From Chaenocephalus aceratus (taxonomy: Eukaryota > Chordata > Actinopteri > Perciformes > Channichthyidae): 64,000 nucleotides of DNA. Both the position numbers and the translations under genes were made by a program. Position 1 is the stretch's first letter. Every line of letters begins with the position of its first letter. Positions 37,433-50,099 of the stretch are shown here, in pieces. The DNA lies in contig CM043808.1 in the NCBI GenBank assembly GCA_023974075.1, forward strand, positions 17,661,072 through 17,725,071, in the 5' to 3' direction. The notes under the pieces are model-generated. The model was not told where the DNA came from. It saw nothing but the letters and a program-made list of their open reading frames with translations, and ran no database searches.

Positions 37433-39079
37433 AGTTTTAAATATTATCTTGCCGTTTGGATGTAACATGCTTTCAACTAGAAATATCAACTAAATTGAGG
37501 AAATGTATCCCTGAATTGCTGTCCACTACTATAATCGTGTGCCTTACAGGCGTACCAGGGGTGATCTGTCTGTGGTTGGCTGTGTATCGCTTTGGTAACA
37601 GTGAGAGCTCCCTTTGGTAGTTAAAGGTTACTAAATATGTTATAGGAAACTGTGCCCTAAAGGCCCGGCCTGGCATTTCACACACACTCGCGTGCTTACA
37701 CTTATAGAGGTCAAGAGAACAGGGATGCTTGTGGCTAACCTCAGACGTTTACCATGATAGTACAAAACCATGTGTTTTTCCAAGTGTGTGTGTGTATTTG
37801 TGCTGTAGGTGGTAAAGTTAACATCCTCGTGTGCTGAATTACCTAGGGGAGGAAAAACACGCATCCATCAAGCTGCCTGTTGGTTTGGTTTTCTTTGAGC
37901 ACTTCCTTAACCGCCCATGGTTTTCCTTGAATATTTGAGGTCTGATGCTGAGGTGACAGCTGCTTTTTACTTTCTTTAAAGTTGTTTTCTATTTCCAAAC
38001 ATGTAGATCTAATCATGGCAATAAATCTAGTATTTTTATTAAATTCTTTTAAAATTGTTGGAAATTGCAGAGCCAGAGGATGTAAAAGGTAAAACAGAAG
38101 CTTTTCAACCAAAAGAGAGGCAGAGATATCACTAAATCAAGGTCAGATGAGGTTGTCTGACCCCAGCTCCTAATTAGAAAACATTTCCAAACTAAAACAT
38201 GTGTGTTTGACACTGTCTTTGTTCATGGGCCACCTTTCTGATTAGTGAAAATGGACATGTTAACGGTCAGTGTTTTGGTTGATGGTGTTCAGTGAAGGGA
38301 TCCCCTCCCGACTACACAGGAGGTCATCATCGGGTCAGCGTAGTGCAGGGTCAGAAAGTAGTCCCTTCTCCTGCTGTGTCCTCAGCCATGTGTAGAATGT
38401 GGGTCATCTTCAAAGAAGCTCAAGCATTAGCCTTCGACATGAAGCACCAGCAATGTCCACGGTAGGGTGAACGCCAGCTTCAATTGTAAAGTAACGTGGG
38501 AAGCTGCAGCTCAACAGGCTCAATGGTTTACAACTTCTGAACTACAGGTTTACGCTTTTAAAACATGGCATAAAAAGCAGGTGTGTCACCACGCTGATCT
38601 TGGTGTTTTGACCATGAAGCCTACACGTTTTTATTCTAGTTTTCCAGCATGTAAAGCCTATTTTCAGCCTGGAATTCAACTAAAACACATTGATTGTCTC
38701 CTGTAGTTATTTCACTTTACATTTTCCCTACACCAAAACATTAATTAATTTAATCGGCTAGTAAATAAAAGATGTTTTGCCTGATAGCATATGATCACCA
38801 TGTGGAAAAGTTGCATGTTTAACTGCATTTACGTTCAAAACGTTACACAAACAAATTTCTGCAAATGCAAAGACCCTTTATTGCTCAAGGTCATTTCCTC
38901 CAAAGGTTACATGAACTTCTGCTATAATGAGCTGCAGTGACTAATTTATCTGTATTTGGCCTGTGTGACTTTGTGTCGATTACCAATGGAAAGGCCATGG
39001 GTAATAAATTGTAGTTATTGCAATACTTACGTTTTGCCACTGGGGGTTGATGTCAGCGATTAATTTAACGTGTTTTCAA
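37433..39079. other. Non-coding, nothing recognised
   Basis: No motif-bearing frames or repeat ends seen. Confidence 0.5.
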
Positions 39080-39507
39080 CAGGGGGTCTGTGACCCCTAG
39101 GGCGTCCTCAGAGTAACTATAGGGGGAACCGCCATATTATTGTTGGATAAAACCAAATATATGTCTAAAGATACACATAAGAGCTCCATGAATCCAACAT
39201 ATTATTGGCAAAAACTATATACATATACAACAACCATAATTGGTTGTTGTATATGTATATGTTTTTGCCAATAATATGTTTGTAGTTTGTAGGATGTCTA
39301 CGACATTGATGATAGTTTAACTGTTAGCAATGAATCTTTGTGCAGTAAAAAAGAGCTAGTTAACCTACTCTAAATCACTGCTTGGCACATATCAATTAAC
39401 TAGTTAACTATGCCTATGTATTATATACATGATGTGCATTGCACTTTGGCCGCTACACGTAATCGTAGGCCTACTGTGTCTACAAAAAAGAAAGTTGAAG
39501 ACCCCTG
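39080..39507. mobile_element. Possible hAT-type remnant
   Basis: Starts CAGGGGGTCTGTGACCC and ends GTTGAAGACCCCTG, which resemble hAT termini, but the flanking eight bases do not match each other, so boundaries are uncertain. It contains a large internal palindrome at 39198-39278. Confidence 0.45.
39198..39278. repeat. Near-perfect 81-base palindrome
   Basis: Left arm CATATTATTGGCAAAAACTA and so on is the complement of the right arm ending GTTTTTGCCAATAATATG, about 39 bases per arm with a tiny loop and one or two mismatches. It would form a long hairpin. Confidence 0.9.
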
Positions 39508-41549
39508 GATTAATTCAAACATAATTCTCAATTATTCTAAGCAAAGGTTTTTACCATCAGACTTGAGTGCACCCTTACACAATTTGCATTCAACAATCCT
39601 TGCAAAGTCTTCGTAAAATAGCTTACTGACCCTAAATTGTCAAAGAAATAAATTGTAATTGGGAGTCGTAACCGTTCTTGAATCACTATTCTAAGGTATC
39701 ACTTTTCTGTTGCTAAAAATGTTGTTCTTGGTATGAAGTTGACTGTGCTGGATGTGAATACATTCCACCACTTCCTCTGAAAATACAGTGACCACAAGTG
39801 GACAAACAAGTTTCCCCTTTTCCCAAGCTGGTGATATCATTCATAATTATACCCTTTAATAAAACCACAGTTCAAGTCATACATTTCCCACTCTCCAAGA
39901 AGTGCCCCCATCTTGTTGCTGCTGGCCGTTAAGGAGGTGTGTGGTGAGAAAACTTGTTAAGGCTAGCCGATCTAAATCATTAAAATCCTCTTTCCTCCTA
40001 GCACGTTGCAGCTCGTAACACTGGCTCAGGGACTTCATACATGTCAAGTGAGTGTTTGGTCAAGGATAATTGCTTTATCCCTCTTTCCAGTTTTGTAATG
40101 AGAGTGGTTTTACTTGTTTCTGGGGCTTTATCTGACTCAGACACGTGCGTCAGCTTGTTAGCACAAGACAGTTAGCAACCACTCAAAACGTCTCCCGGGC
40201 ACCGCAGCTAGCTTATCATATTGCCTCCTGAGGTTTATAGAGCGCAATGTTATATCGTTAAGTCTGCGAGCAGACCACACAAAGCAAGCAAGAGTGTCTG
40301 CGTCCTCATTAAAACTCCGCCTGGGCAAACCAGAGATGGCCAATATACACAGCAGATAAGACAGTTAGCAGCTCGCTCAGATTTATAGCCGCTAGCCTCG
40401 GGGAGCGAAAGGACGAGGGGTGAGGGAGAACATGAGTTCACATATCGTTTAATGTCTGGCAGCCAGATGGAAAGACTGAGGACAATCTGTGATTTAACAA
40501 GGACATAGAGCGAAAGAATGAGTGTGTTTGATTGATCGACAGCAGTAATAGAGCTTGTATAGACGGAGAGTGAGAGTGAAAGGCCAGAGGTGATACAGGG
40601 AGGGTGGTAAATGAGATGGATGAGGTGCAAGAGATGTAACATGAGGGATAGGTAGAATTATGATTTAACATTAGGAACATGTGGTGTTTTATTGAAGGAT
40701 ATGTCAAAATCCTGTCAATGTAATGTGTTGCTATACTGTTGCAACAATGAAAAAACCAAATATGCAACATCATCAGTCAGTTAAGCACATCATCAGACAA
40801 CCAAAAAAAGGCACTGAAATACTACAAGGCTCGGTCATTTGAAAACTCCAGATTTACGCCAAATGTCAAAGATTCTTGTCAACACCAGAAATCAGCCTCC
40901 CAATAGCCTCAACTTGATCTCTCACCTCGTTCTCATAAATAAGCTCTTCTCAAGAACAGGGGTCAACTTTGTCTGATCCACTCCACTTTCTCTCCACGTC
41001 TCTTTTCTCTCCCTTTGATTTACATCTAGTGTATTAAAACCCGGGAATCCTGCTCTGGAAAAACATAGCGTCTTAATTTCTTAGAGTAAATTTGAAGTGG
41101 CGTGGGCTCGTTTGGCGTGTTCAGTGTCAGGTTTTGCAGACTCCCCAGTGTGCAGGCCCACCTAGAGTGACACTGCACATCGTAAAAAAAATCAAGCCTG
41201 AGTTTTGGGAAAGGCTTTTTTCTCCCTCAGCGAGTGTTGGGTTTCACTACCGGTCTGTGGATTCACTCACAGCGAAACAAGCAGTGTTAACAAAGACAAG
41301 GCAATATAGCCAACTGAAAGAGGATACACACTGCAGAGTTCTTCTGCTTTCAATCACATATTCTCTGTTAAAGCTAAAGATCACTCTGATATCACTTTAT
41401 TTTTATTCTCTGACTCATCAACCATGTTTGAGGATAGGTTTTTTTTTATTTTAGCTGGCTTTTTCTGAAATGTATCAAATAAGCATCCTTTCTTTGCCAC
41501 TAGTTTTCGTGGAACTTTGCCAATTGAAACAAAGGAAGCCTGTAATGAT
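39508..41549. other. Non-coding, nothing recognised
   Basis: Minus-strand frames near 40.2-40.8 kb are low-complexity and motif-free; no elements seen. Confidence 0.5.
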
Positions 41550-41557
41550 GTACACAA

Positions 41558-41884
41558 TAGGGCTGCTCGATTATGTCAACAAATAATAATCTCGATTATT
41601 TGGGTCAATAATTGATTTCACGATTATTAAAAACGATTATCCATTTACTTTCAAAACATCAATTTATTGGAGAACAAAAATGTGAACAGTATGTTTTTAA
41701 CAGTTGATTACACTGAACTTTAAGTATAATTCAACTGAAAAACCAATTAAAAAAAAAAGTTAAAAAAAAAAAAAAAAAAGTAATAATAAAAAAAGTAACG
41801 TTTTATTTCGATAACGTTGTTTTCGTAATCGTTGCAAGCCATAATCGTAATTGTGATTAAAATACGATTAATTGAGCAGCCCTA
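41558..41884. mobile_element. Short hAT-type MITE
   Basis: Ends TAGGGCTGCTCGATTAT and ATTAATTGAGCAGCCCTA are inverted repeats; flanks GTACACAA (41550-41557) and GTACATAT (41885-41892) form an 8-bp duplication with two mismatches. 327 bases, AT-rich, with a run of A near 41752-41779 and no coding capacity. Confidence 0.82.
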
Positions 41885-42640
41885 GTACATATTTTACTTG
41901 GCTCAATCACGTACATACAAAAATGCACACACACTTCCCAGCAAGTTGTCCCAAAGGAAAGCCATTTGCACTGGAGAGCAAACCATAAATGTCACAAACA
42001 TGAGTGCGAACCACATCAATAGTATTTTGTTTGAACTTTGTTAACCTCTGTGTAAGAACACCAAAGGACGATGGTTTTCTACAGTGTCAGGTTGAATGAA
42101 TGCACTAGCAACTTATCGCAAAAGCACCAACATACCATGGTAAATTAAATCTTAACTTTGAACTATTTTTTCTTCTTTGAAAGCCAAACACAAGACAGTA
42201 TTTCACCCCATCTGTCCTGTCCTAAGGGCATCGGAAGAGGTGTGAGAGGTGCTCATGTTTCTTGAGTTGCCTCTCTCAGCAGGCGTTTGCTCCATTGAAA
42301 TGGCCTTAAGCAATCCCTTCGAACTCAAGCAGAACTTTTCACTACAGGATCCTGATCCCTGACACTAAGATGTTCTAAACATGTCAGATTTAAGATTACA
42401 CCCTTTCGTTCAAGCACCTTTCAACTAGGTCAATGTACATATTTAAATAATGGCTGTATGATGTGAATTAAGGATACGAAAAGTACAATATATCCAAAAC
42501 AAGACAGAAGAGCCAAAACCAATATATAACTTAATACATCAGATAGGTTGATGATGATATGAGGGAATGGTAATGCTTAGGCAGTGTATACAAAAAAACT
42601 GAGGGCAAAGGGGTGGACAATGAGAATAAGTACTCACCCA

Positions 42641-43230
42641 TTATTTATTTATTTTATTTAATCGTTTATTTCGCAGGGACAATACACGGTAATGAACACT
42701 TAAAACATTTAAATGTGTCAAGCGTAACAGTGCCAGATTTAGCTTTCAGCTTCCATCCGCAGTCCCTCACATAAAAACATTTAAGAAATGTACATGTTGT
42801 GCAAAAAGTGCAAGAGAGCAAGAGCAGCACACACAAGTATTTACCACATGGCAGTACAATATAGCAGCAACGACATGTAAAGTGCAAGAGAAGATACAAG
42901 AGCTACCTAAAGTGCAAGAGCAGATACCCCTGTGTTAAAGTGCATTTAGCGGTGATTGCACGTCTGTTTGTTTCTCATCCATTCTTTGAGTTGACCTTTG
43001 AAGCTATTGAGAGTGGGACAATCCCGTATCTCAGTTGGGAGGCTGTTCCACAATGAGCTGCCCTTAATTGAAAGTACATTTTGTCCAAAAGTGGTCCGTC
43101 TACGGTGGACTTCACTGTCTCATTAAAGTCAGAGATCTCAGGTGTGGGTGCTTCTTGAATGTCAAGGTAGAATGATGTAATACCATATAGTTCATGGCAC
43201 TCATGTGACTCCGGTCAAGTTGAAATTAGT
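42641..43230 (-). mobile_element. L2-like LINE 3' end, minus strand
   Basis: On the minus strand 43090-42946 reads VHRRRTTFGQNVLSIKGSSL, then WNSLPTEIRDCPTLNSFKGQ, LKEWMRNKQ and a stop, the characteristic C-terminus of L2-type reverse transcriptase proteins. A 3' UTR follows, rich in AGTGCAAGAG repeats, ending in a CGAAATAAACGATTAAATAA-type tail near 42650. The upstream part is decayed. This family differs in its tail from the LINE at 22-25 kb. Confidence 0.75.
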
Positions 43231-44398
43231 TGAGTTTCAGAGGATATTCTCAATATTACTGAACATGGAGTCAGAGGACTAACCATGATAAGGAAACTGT
43301 GAGATCATGCTATTATCCTGTATATATTTTGTTTCTAAGGTCATAACGTTTTTCTGTCAATGGGGCATGTTGTAAAGCTTGAATGTGAACCAAACCACAA
43401 TACAGGACCTTAAGCAGAATTTACAAAGAAATGTTGCCAATAGAAAACCAGTTAAGACATGTCATACCATGCAGTGAATATCAACAATAGCTACTGAATT
43501 AATAAGTAATTGACACAGAATCCAAAAGTGAACAGAGCTTTGCTGCATATGATATTGTTTGTTTTCTTAACACCGTAAAGTGTAGCCATTTCTCTGCACA
43601 AATACCAGTTTCTTAGGCTTGGTGATTGGATGTTTGTTACATAATCTATTCATACCATACACAGTGTGGAAAACTCAACCCATTATGTTGCAGCATAAAA
43701 GTTCAATCCAAGTTTTGTTTTCAAATAATATAACTGCGTAATTTTCTTCCAGGACGCCGTGTGACTTGCTCTCTTCAGTTAGTCATTAAAATCATCTTTA
43801 TTACTCACTCATCTCAAGGGAAATCTGAAGTTGGTAAATGAGATCAGTTTTTAACAAGATTAACAAATACAGAATTGATAATGACTCTTAGAGGGAAAGT
43901 ATTATTTGTTTTGAAGGCAATGATTTCCCAGAAACTACCCAGTGATTAATGTGAACAATAAGGGAGCTTCTACTGTATACAAATAAAGCTGTTGTATAAA
44001 ATCTGTAAAAAGGATGTTGACCAAGAAACACTTCCAGTTTCCCAGCTTCATCATTTTGTCATTACTGACCCACGCATTGGGTGTGTCCATTGCGTCCGCC
44101 AACACACAGGGTCAGACATGTCTTCTGTAGGAGAAGTGTGGGTGGCATAACATTACCTCCATCCTTCATCATAACTGTGAATCTTCACTCTTGAACGGAG
44201 GTCTGTTATTAAGTGAAAGGAATACGAATTTGCATGTAAGGTGAAATGCAAATGTGTTATCTTCCACTGACTGATTGACTTGGACATGTAGGAACAAGGA
44301 ACTCGTGCAGCCTTTGGTTTTTGGAAGATTCCCACTTACAGATGTTTAAAAAGAGACACGCTCAGGCAAAAGATAGTAATGTGTCACTTTTCTTATGC
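43231..44398. other. Non-coding, nothing recognised
   Basis: AT-rich spacer between two LINE fragments; the left part may include further decayed LINE sequence. Confidence 0.45.
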
Positions 44399-44410
44399 AA
44401 CTTGTCTTGT

Positions 44411-44707
44411 CCATCCATCCATCTTCTCCCGCTTATCCGTGGTCGGCTCGCGGGGGTAGCAGTTCCAGCAGAGAGCCCCAAACTTTCCTTTCCCTGGCGA
44501 CATCAACCAGCTCTGACTGGGGGATCCCAAGGCGCTCCCAGGCCAGCGAAGAGATATAATACCTCCACCTGGTCCTAGGTCTACCCCTTGGTCTCTTCCC
44601 AGCTGGACGTGCCTGGAACACCTCCCTAGGGAGGCGCCCAGGTGGCATCCTAACTAGGTGCCCGAACCACCTCAACTGGCTCCTTTCGACGCGAAGGAGG
44701 AGCGAAG
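44411..44707 (-). mobile_element. RTE/Rex3-like LINE 3' end, minus strand
   Basis: 297 bases flanked by a perfect 12-base target duplication AACTTGTCTTGT (44399-44410 and 44708-44719). The minus strand encodes RWFGHLVRMPPGRLPREVFQ, GKRPRGRPRTRW and LAWERLGIPQSEL, the standard C-terminal block of RTE-type reverse transcriptase proteins, and ends in a short GGATGGATGGA tail. It is severely 5'-truncated but otherwise open. The intact duplication suggests a fairly recent insertion. Confidence 0.88.
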
Positions 44708-44719
44708 AACTTGTCTTGT

Positions 44720-45592
44720 TATCTTTTTTATTTCACTTCAAAAAAATGTGGGTGTTTATATATTTCATAATCCAGGAATCAACTCCCCTCTAGTTTCTTA
44801 CAAAAGACACAGATGTTCTTATTTGAGTGAAAGTGCAAACTGTGTTAGTGAGGACTGGAAATCCTGCTTAGGTAAACATCTTAAAAAAACACTTGTCAGA
44901 GCCTACTGAGGAAGAAGTATGTCAGTGTGTGCAATTTAGGAGGTGTGTATCCTTTGATAGCCCGAAGGCCACAACACCAGTTAGTGAATGTTGGTACCTT
45001 CTCCCATCAGTTTACTTGAATATTGACTTCACAACACCAACATAATGACACGTTAAGGCCTAAACAAACACATGAAACTGGTCTCCTGATTTCACTTTCT
45101 GAAACAATATTGAAGCCATGGCGGTGAGCATGTGCAGACAAATGTTGTGATGACATGCTTATTGCTAATTGCAGGGTCCTCCCTTGCAGATCACACGGTG
45201 TATCGTCAGGATGTGATGTGCTGTGATTATGGTTAAGAGCTGAACCTCTTGCTGGGGGGGAGAGCTTGTATATCATTGTAGTCTCATTGTAGATGTGTAT
45301 GGAGGTTGCTTTGATGCCCAATGTGTCTCCCTGTACATCATAAGTCTTTAGCGTTGCCCTTTGGACTGTTGTGTTGGATTGTCGCCCATGTATATCTAAG
45401 TACCTGTATGTGCATGTGAAAGTGTGTGTCCTTATATTGAATGTGTGTGTATTTAATCTCAGACTCTTGTGCTCAGGAATGCGGTGAATAGCTTTTCTCC
45501 AGGGGGAGGAGAGGGGGTGGTGTTGTACTCTACCTGCCTCTTTTTACCTTGCGGGTTAATTTCCATGCTTTTGATTATCCGGCATTCCAACT

Positions 45593-45653
<61 letters not shown>

Positions 45654-46399
45654 ATTGAAATCAAAGCAGACTCCAGTATAAACATGTTTCAACAACATAC
45701 ACAGCTTTACACCTCACATTAATGCCACATCAAACCCACAATTGGTTAACAAGCAACACAAGTGTTTAAAAGTGCTTTGGGTGGGGCAACTATACTGTAA
45801 AATATATACGGTCAGTTTATGCACAAGAAGTTTATGATGCATTTCAGGATATGAAGGGTGAGGGCATGCCTTACACTACTCTCTGTGTGGTTTAAGGAGT
45901 CATACATAATCAGGATTAAAGGTTTCATTACAAGCTGAGACCAATTGTAACAAAATCAATCAAAACTGAACATTTCTTTAGACACAGATCGTAGCTAACC
46001 ATGCATGGAAAAAGCCAAACTCATTCTCACGCATTGTGTCAACTCCCGCTTACATAAGAGGCAACATGAAGGGCAACTATGGTGATTTATAGCATAATTG
46101 CAAAGGTAGGTTTACTTTCTGTAGAGAAAAGAATAAAGTCAATAGAAACATATAAAGGGCCTGTTCAACTGAGATATGAATAGTTAAATCTACTCTTACC
46201 TCTTGTGGTATTTGACTGTTTAGTTTATGCTTGGGATTTTAGAAAGGGGTATTTAATTATATCAGTATATTCTGTAGATATCACAATTAACTCTTAAGTT
46301 ATTTTGACCATGATAATCATGTTAAGGAAAACTGATATTGCGATATTTTGAAATATACATCTATGAGATTTGTAAATACATTGAATTGATGTTTAGTGG
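44720..46399. other. Non-coding spacer with one CA tract
   Basis: Apart from the CA tract at 45597 nothing is recognised. Confidence 0.5.
45597..45650. repeat. (CA)n microsatellite
   Basis: About 27 perfect CA units. Confidence 0.97.
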
Positions 46400-46403
46400 T
46401 TAA

Positions 46404-46784
46404 AGGTGGGGGAGGTAATTTTGGAGAAACCAGCTCGAGTGCGCTAGAATTTGAAAATACACAGCCGGAACAAATCTGCCACTTCCTTACAGAGCCCCTC
46501 CTCCAACACACACGAACGCGCACATGACCAATGAGGGCACGAGATAAGTTTGTGCACAGATGGAAGGCTGACAGGCAGGTAGGCCATCCAGTTACTTTAG
46601 CCGGGCCGGCTCAGATGATTGGTCGTGCTTTTTACAGTACTACGGCTTCCACAGATGATATTTTTTATGGATTTTTTGTCAAAGCACTTCAGATATTCAT
46701 TGCTATCGGGATGTTAAGAGCATTCCATGGAATATAACAAAAAGTGTATCCCGAGCCGGTTTCTCAAACTTACCTACCCCACCT
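46404..46784. mobile_element. piggyBac-like MITE, complete copy
   Basis: 381 bases with terminal inverted repeats of about 30 bases (AGGTGGGGGAGGTAATTT at the left; the right end reads AAACTTACCTACCCCACCT), bounded on both sides by TTAA (46400-46403, 46785-46788). TTAA duplication is the piggyBac signature. There is no coding capacity. A second copy lies at 5284. Confidence 0.85.
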
Positions 46785-46788
46785 TTAA

Positions 46789-49700
46789 GATGTTCACTAT
46801 GTTACCCATCTTAGTTTAGCCTGTTAGCATGCTAGCACTGCCTTAATAGCACTAAGCACAAAGTACAGCTGAAGTTAATAGGAAAGTCACTCGTTTTGCA
46901 AGTAATTGGTCCTATACAAAAGTAATGAGAATTTTAAAATTAGACGTCATGATGGGGGGGATTTCAAATGATTATTACGATTGAGGGCCAGAATGTCCAC
47001 CAACTTCAAGGCAATCCGTTTTGTAGCTGTTGGACCAACGTGTTAAACTGACAGACCAGCCCTCTCCTGAGCTTACTAACAAATCAAAAGTACCTCTTAA
47101 GTATCTTTTTTCAACATGGTCCCATTTCATCTGGATAAACAGTAGCACAGTTTTCATTGGGACCATTTCTTTGGTGGAAAGTATCCAATGACATGGTGTA
47201 GTCTGTTCTCTGCTAAATGTAGAGCTTTTAAGTGGTCCAGGTGTATGCAGGTTGTTAATTCCACTGGCATTTGTCTCAGCTTCGCAATCCATTAACCTAA
47301 AGTAAAAACCTGAGGTCACGGGTCAGTGTTTGTGAGGAGTAGGGCTTGTGTTTGTGCTTTCAATTGCGTTTGTGGGGATTCCTGAGTGGTCATCAACAGG
47401 TTCAGATGGGAGAGTTGTGACAGGCCCATAATGAAAGGCACACACAGATAAGAAGGCAGTGTGTGCAAAAGGAAAAGGACTCTTAACAGAGTTTACCAAA
47501 CCTGGGAGATGTTCTCACAAGAGATAAAAGCGCTTAAACCTCGACAGCTTACACCATTCATTAAACGGCTTGACATTTAACTGTGGATAAGACTTTACTT
47601 TGTATTCTGAGTGAGGAATTTTACTTCTCTGGGTACTATTTAGACAGCGAGAGACAAACTCTGGGATGCGCTTTGAAGATATGTTAAACAATGACAACAG
47701 TCTGTCTTATATCAGCTAACAGATCACCGGGTTTGTGTCTCTGACTCATTCCAACAGTCACAATGAGGTTTTTTTTGTATTCATTAATAATCTCTCCCCA
47801 ACCTTAAAGCCACTGTAAATCCCATTAACAGAATATCAACACTGGAAACAATGACTACATATAATGTGAAAGACTGGCCGGGGTCCAGACCTTTCGATCT
47901 GCTCACTTCATTGTTTGGACTCATTTGATGGGCATATAAAATAGCAGTTTCTCGATTGAAAAAGTTATCAAACCACTGAGTGCAGCGGGGGGACGAACCA
48001 CTCGCCAATTAGAAACAGAAGGCATTATCACCCGACTTTGATTTTACTTCAATAATGTCCACTAGTGGCCTCATATCAGACAAATCGGTCGACTTGACGG
48101 ATTAAAATGGACTAAAAGCAACTTTATTCTTAAAACCACGGCAACAACATGTTGGAATGGCTTCGCATAAGGGTCAACATTTAATGCAATTTGGATTGGT
48201 ATCAATCTGGACGATTACTTCCCGGGGTTAAGGCCCTCCTAGGTTGGAGGCAATATCAGACTGAAGATATAAACGGAGTGTTACAGTTTAATAATAATAA
48301 TAATAATTCCTTACATTTATTATAGCGCTTTTCCAGATGCTCAAAGCGCTTTACAAATACACATTACACATATCATACATGCAATTGGTTTAGTTCACAA
48401 CCAAGTCTGATATCAGGCAAACTCACTGAGAATGTGTGCTCAATCTTACAGTTTACCTGAGCTTTTTTTAGAAGTGCTTTAGAATCTTTCAGCTCATTGG
48501 TTTGGTTTAAACCCCCAACATTTTTTAAATATGCTATATGTTCCATCTAAAATTAGGGAAACATGGATTCACGGAGCCCATTTATATAAAATATATAGCA
48601 TTTAAAGTAAGCAGTTACAGATGCCGTTCCTCTCATGAATACTGACCTGAACCCATGCAGTGCTGATCTTTTATAACTCCCAGATTTGCATTTTTCTGCT
48701 TTGTGTCTTTTTTGAACATGTGGTCCGAAGGGGCCAGTCCCAACATATTGGAATATGATCAATGTTGACAGGACTAGCCTTTGGTTGGGTTAAAGTACAA
48801 TGCATTCTCCTCTCTCTCTCCAGCTCTTTCCTTTCATTATTCTGACCAAATAGGCGTATGAACTCTTTGAACTGCTCGGCTGAGAGTACACAAAAACCAT
48901 CTAACTTACTGGAACTGACCGATAGAGATAAACTGAAGAGGAAAGAAATACACTGTTCCGTTCAAAAAGCCATCTTTCTTGTTTGGTAAAGTACTCGAAC
49001 TTTAGCTTATCTAAAAGCTTCCACTTACTGTATCTACTCATCTAAATAAGAGAGCGCGGTGTAAGAGGAGGTGGGAAGGGTAATCAAGGTCGGACAGACG
49101 TGTGCTGCCTCTCTGCGGCACGCTCCTCACAGCTGGGCAGGGTCAACGGTCGCAAACACTGATTGGCTGATGATTAATACTTCTACTATCAGCAGTGAGT
49201 AAAGCCATCTGTGGCACATTGAGTCCAAATGGCTGTCATTTTCTGTGAGGATAAGAATGACATTTGGTAAATGTAAGAGTTGCTTTATGGCTGGGAATTG
49301 ATAAGACAGAATGAGTCTACGTTTCCCATTATAATTTAATTAGACACATCTCTATTCCAGAAAGTTGGACGATTATTCTATTTTTTTTAAACTGAGACAC
49401 AAATCTGCACGCACATACTGGGCTTTAATACTGCCTGCCTGACACATAGGCCTCATTAATGTTGCAGGCATGTGTACATGTGCACACACTGATGGAGTTT
49501 AATCACATGGTGCTAAATAGTGAATGTTATCGGAACACATTATCATGGCAGGCAGTTGAAGGTTAATTCCAGGATCATTTATATAAGATTGGTGAAGAGG
49601 TTGACACTGATAACCTGGTCCGAGGCACCTTGCTATGCAAATGACTCCCTTCCACAGAATAGGTAGCAATGTACGCTTCTCACGAACACGCGCCAAGAAG

Positions 49701-50099
49701 CAAAGACTCACTTCTTCAGAAAGGGAGTGTACAAGGCGGAAAGGAGGAAAGAAGAGAGAGGAAGAATGTGTCATGTGGCTCCAGGTGATAAAAGAGTGTG
49801 GCAGTCCGCCATCAGACTTTCTGTAATGGAATGCTGGTTACTTATTTAAACAACGTGACTTTGATCCTCAGATTTTCGCATACATACTGTGTGTGCAGAG
49901 GGGAATCATTCATTTGGGTTTAGGAAACATTAAAGCAAAGCAATTAAACTACTGTACATCTGACAGTATGACATTCAAAATGTGATCGCTGAGAGCTTCA
50001 TGATTGCATTTATTTGATAGAAATGGGATAAGAATATTTGGGACATTTGAACATTGTAAAAGTAAATTGTTATTGTCTACATAGTTTTCAAATAAAAGT
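46789..50099. other. Non-coding spacer
   Basis: Contains one retroelement tail near 48.3 kb. The stretch 49120-49400 is balanced in composition and free of repeats, but nothing specific can be assigned. Confidence 0.45.
48289..48373. repeat. Interspersed repeat tail
   Basis: An (ATA)n tract, then TTACATTTATTATAGCGCTT and CTCAAAGCGCTTTACA. This is a short fragment of a repeat found widely in fish, probably the end of a retroelement on the minus strand. No boundaries. Confidence 0.45.

Noticed and set aside
40158..40773. Overlapping minus-strand frames of up to 130 codons
   Set aside because: No motif and serine/leucine-rich composition; no plausible exon boundaries.
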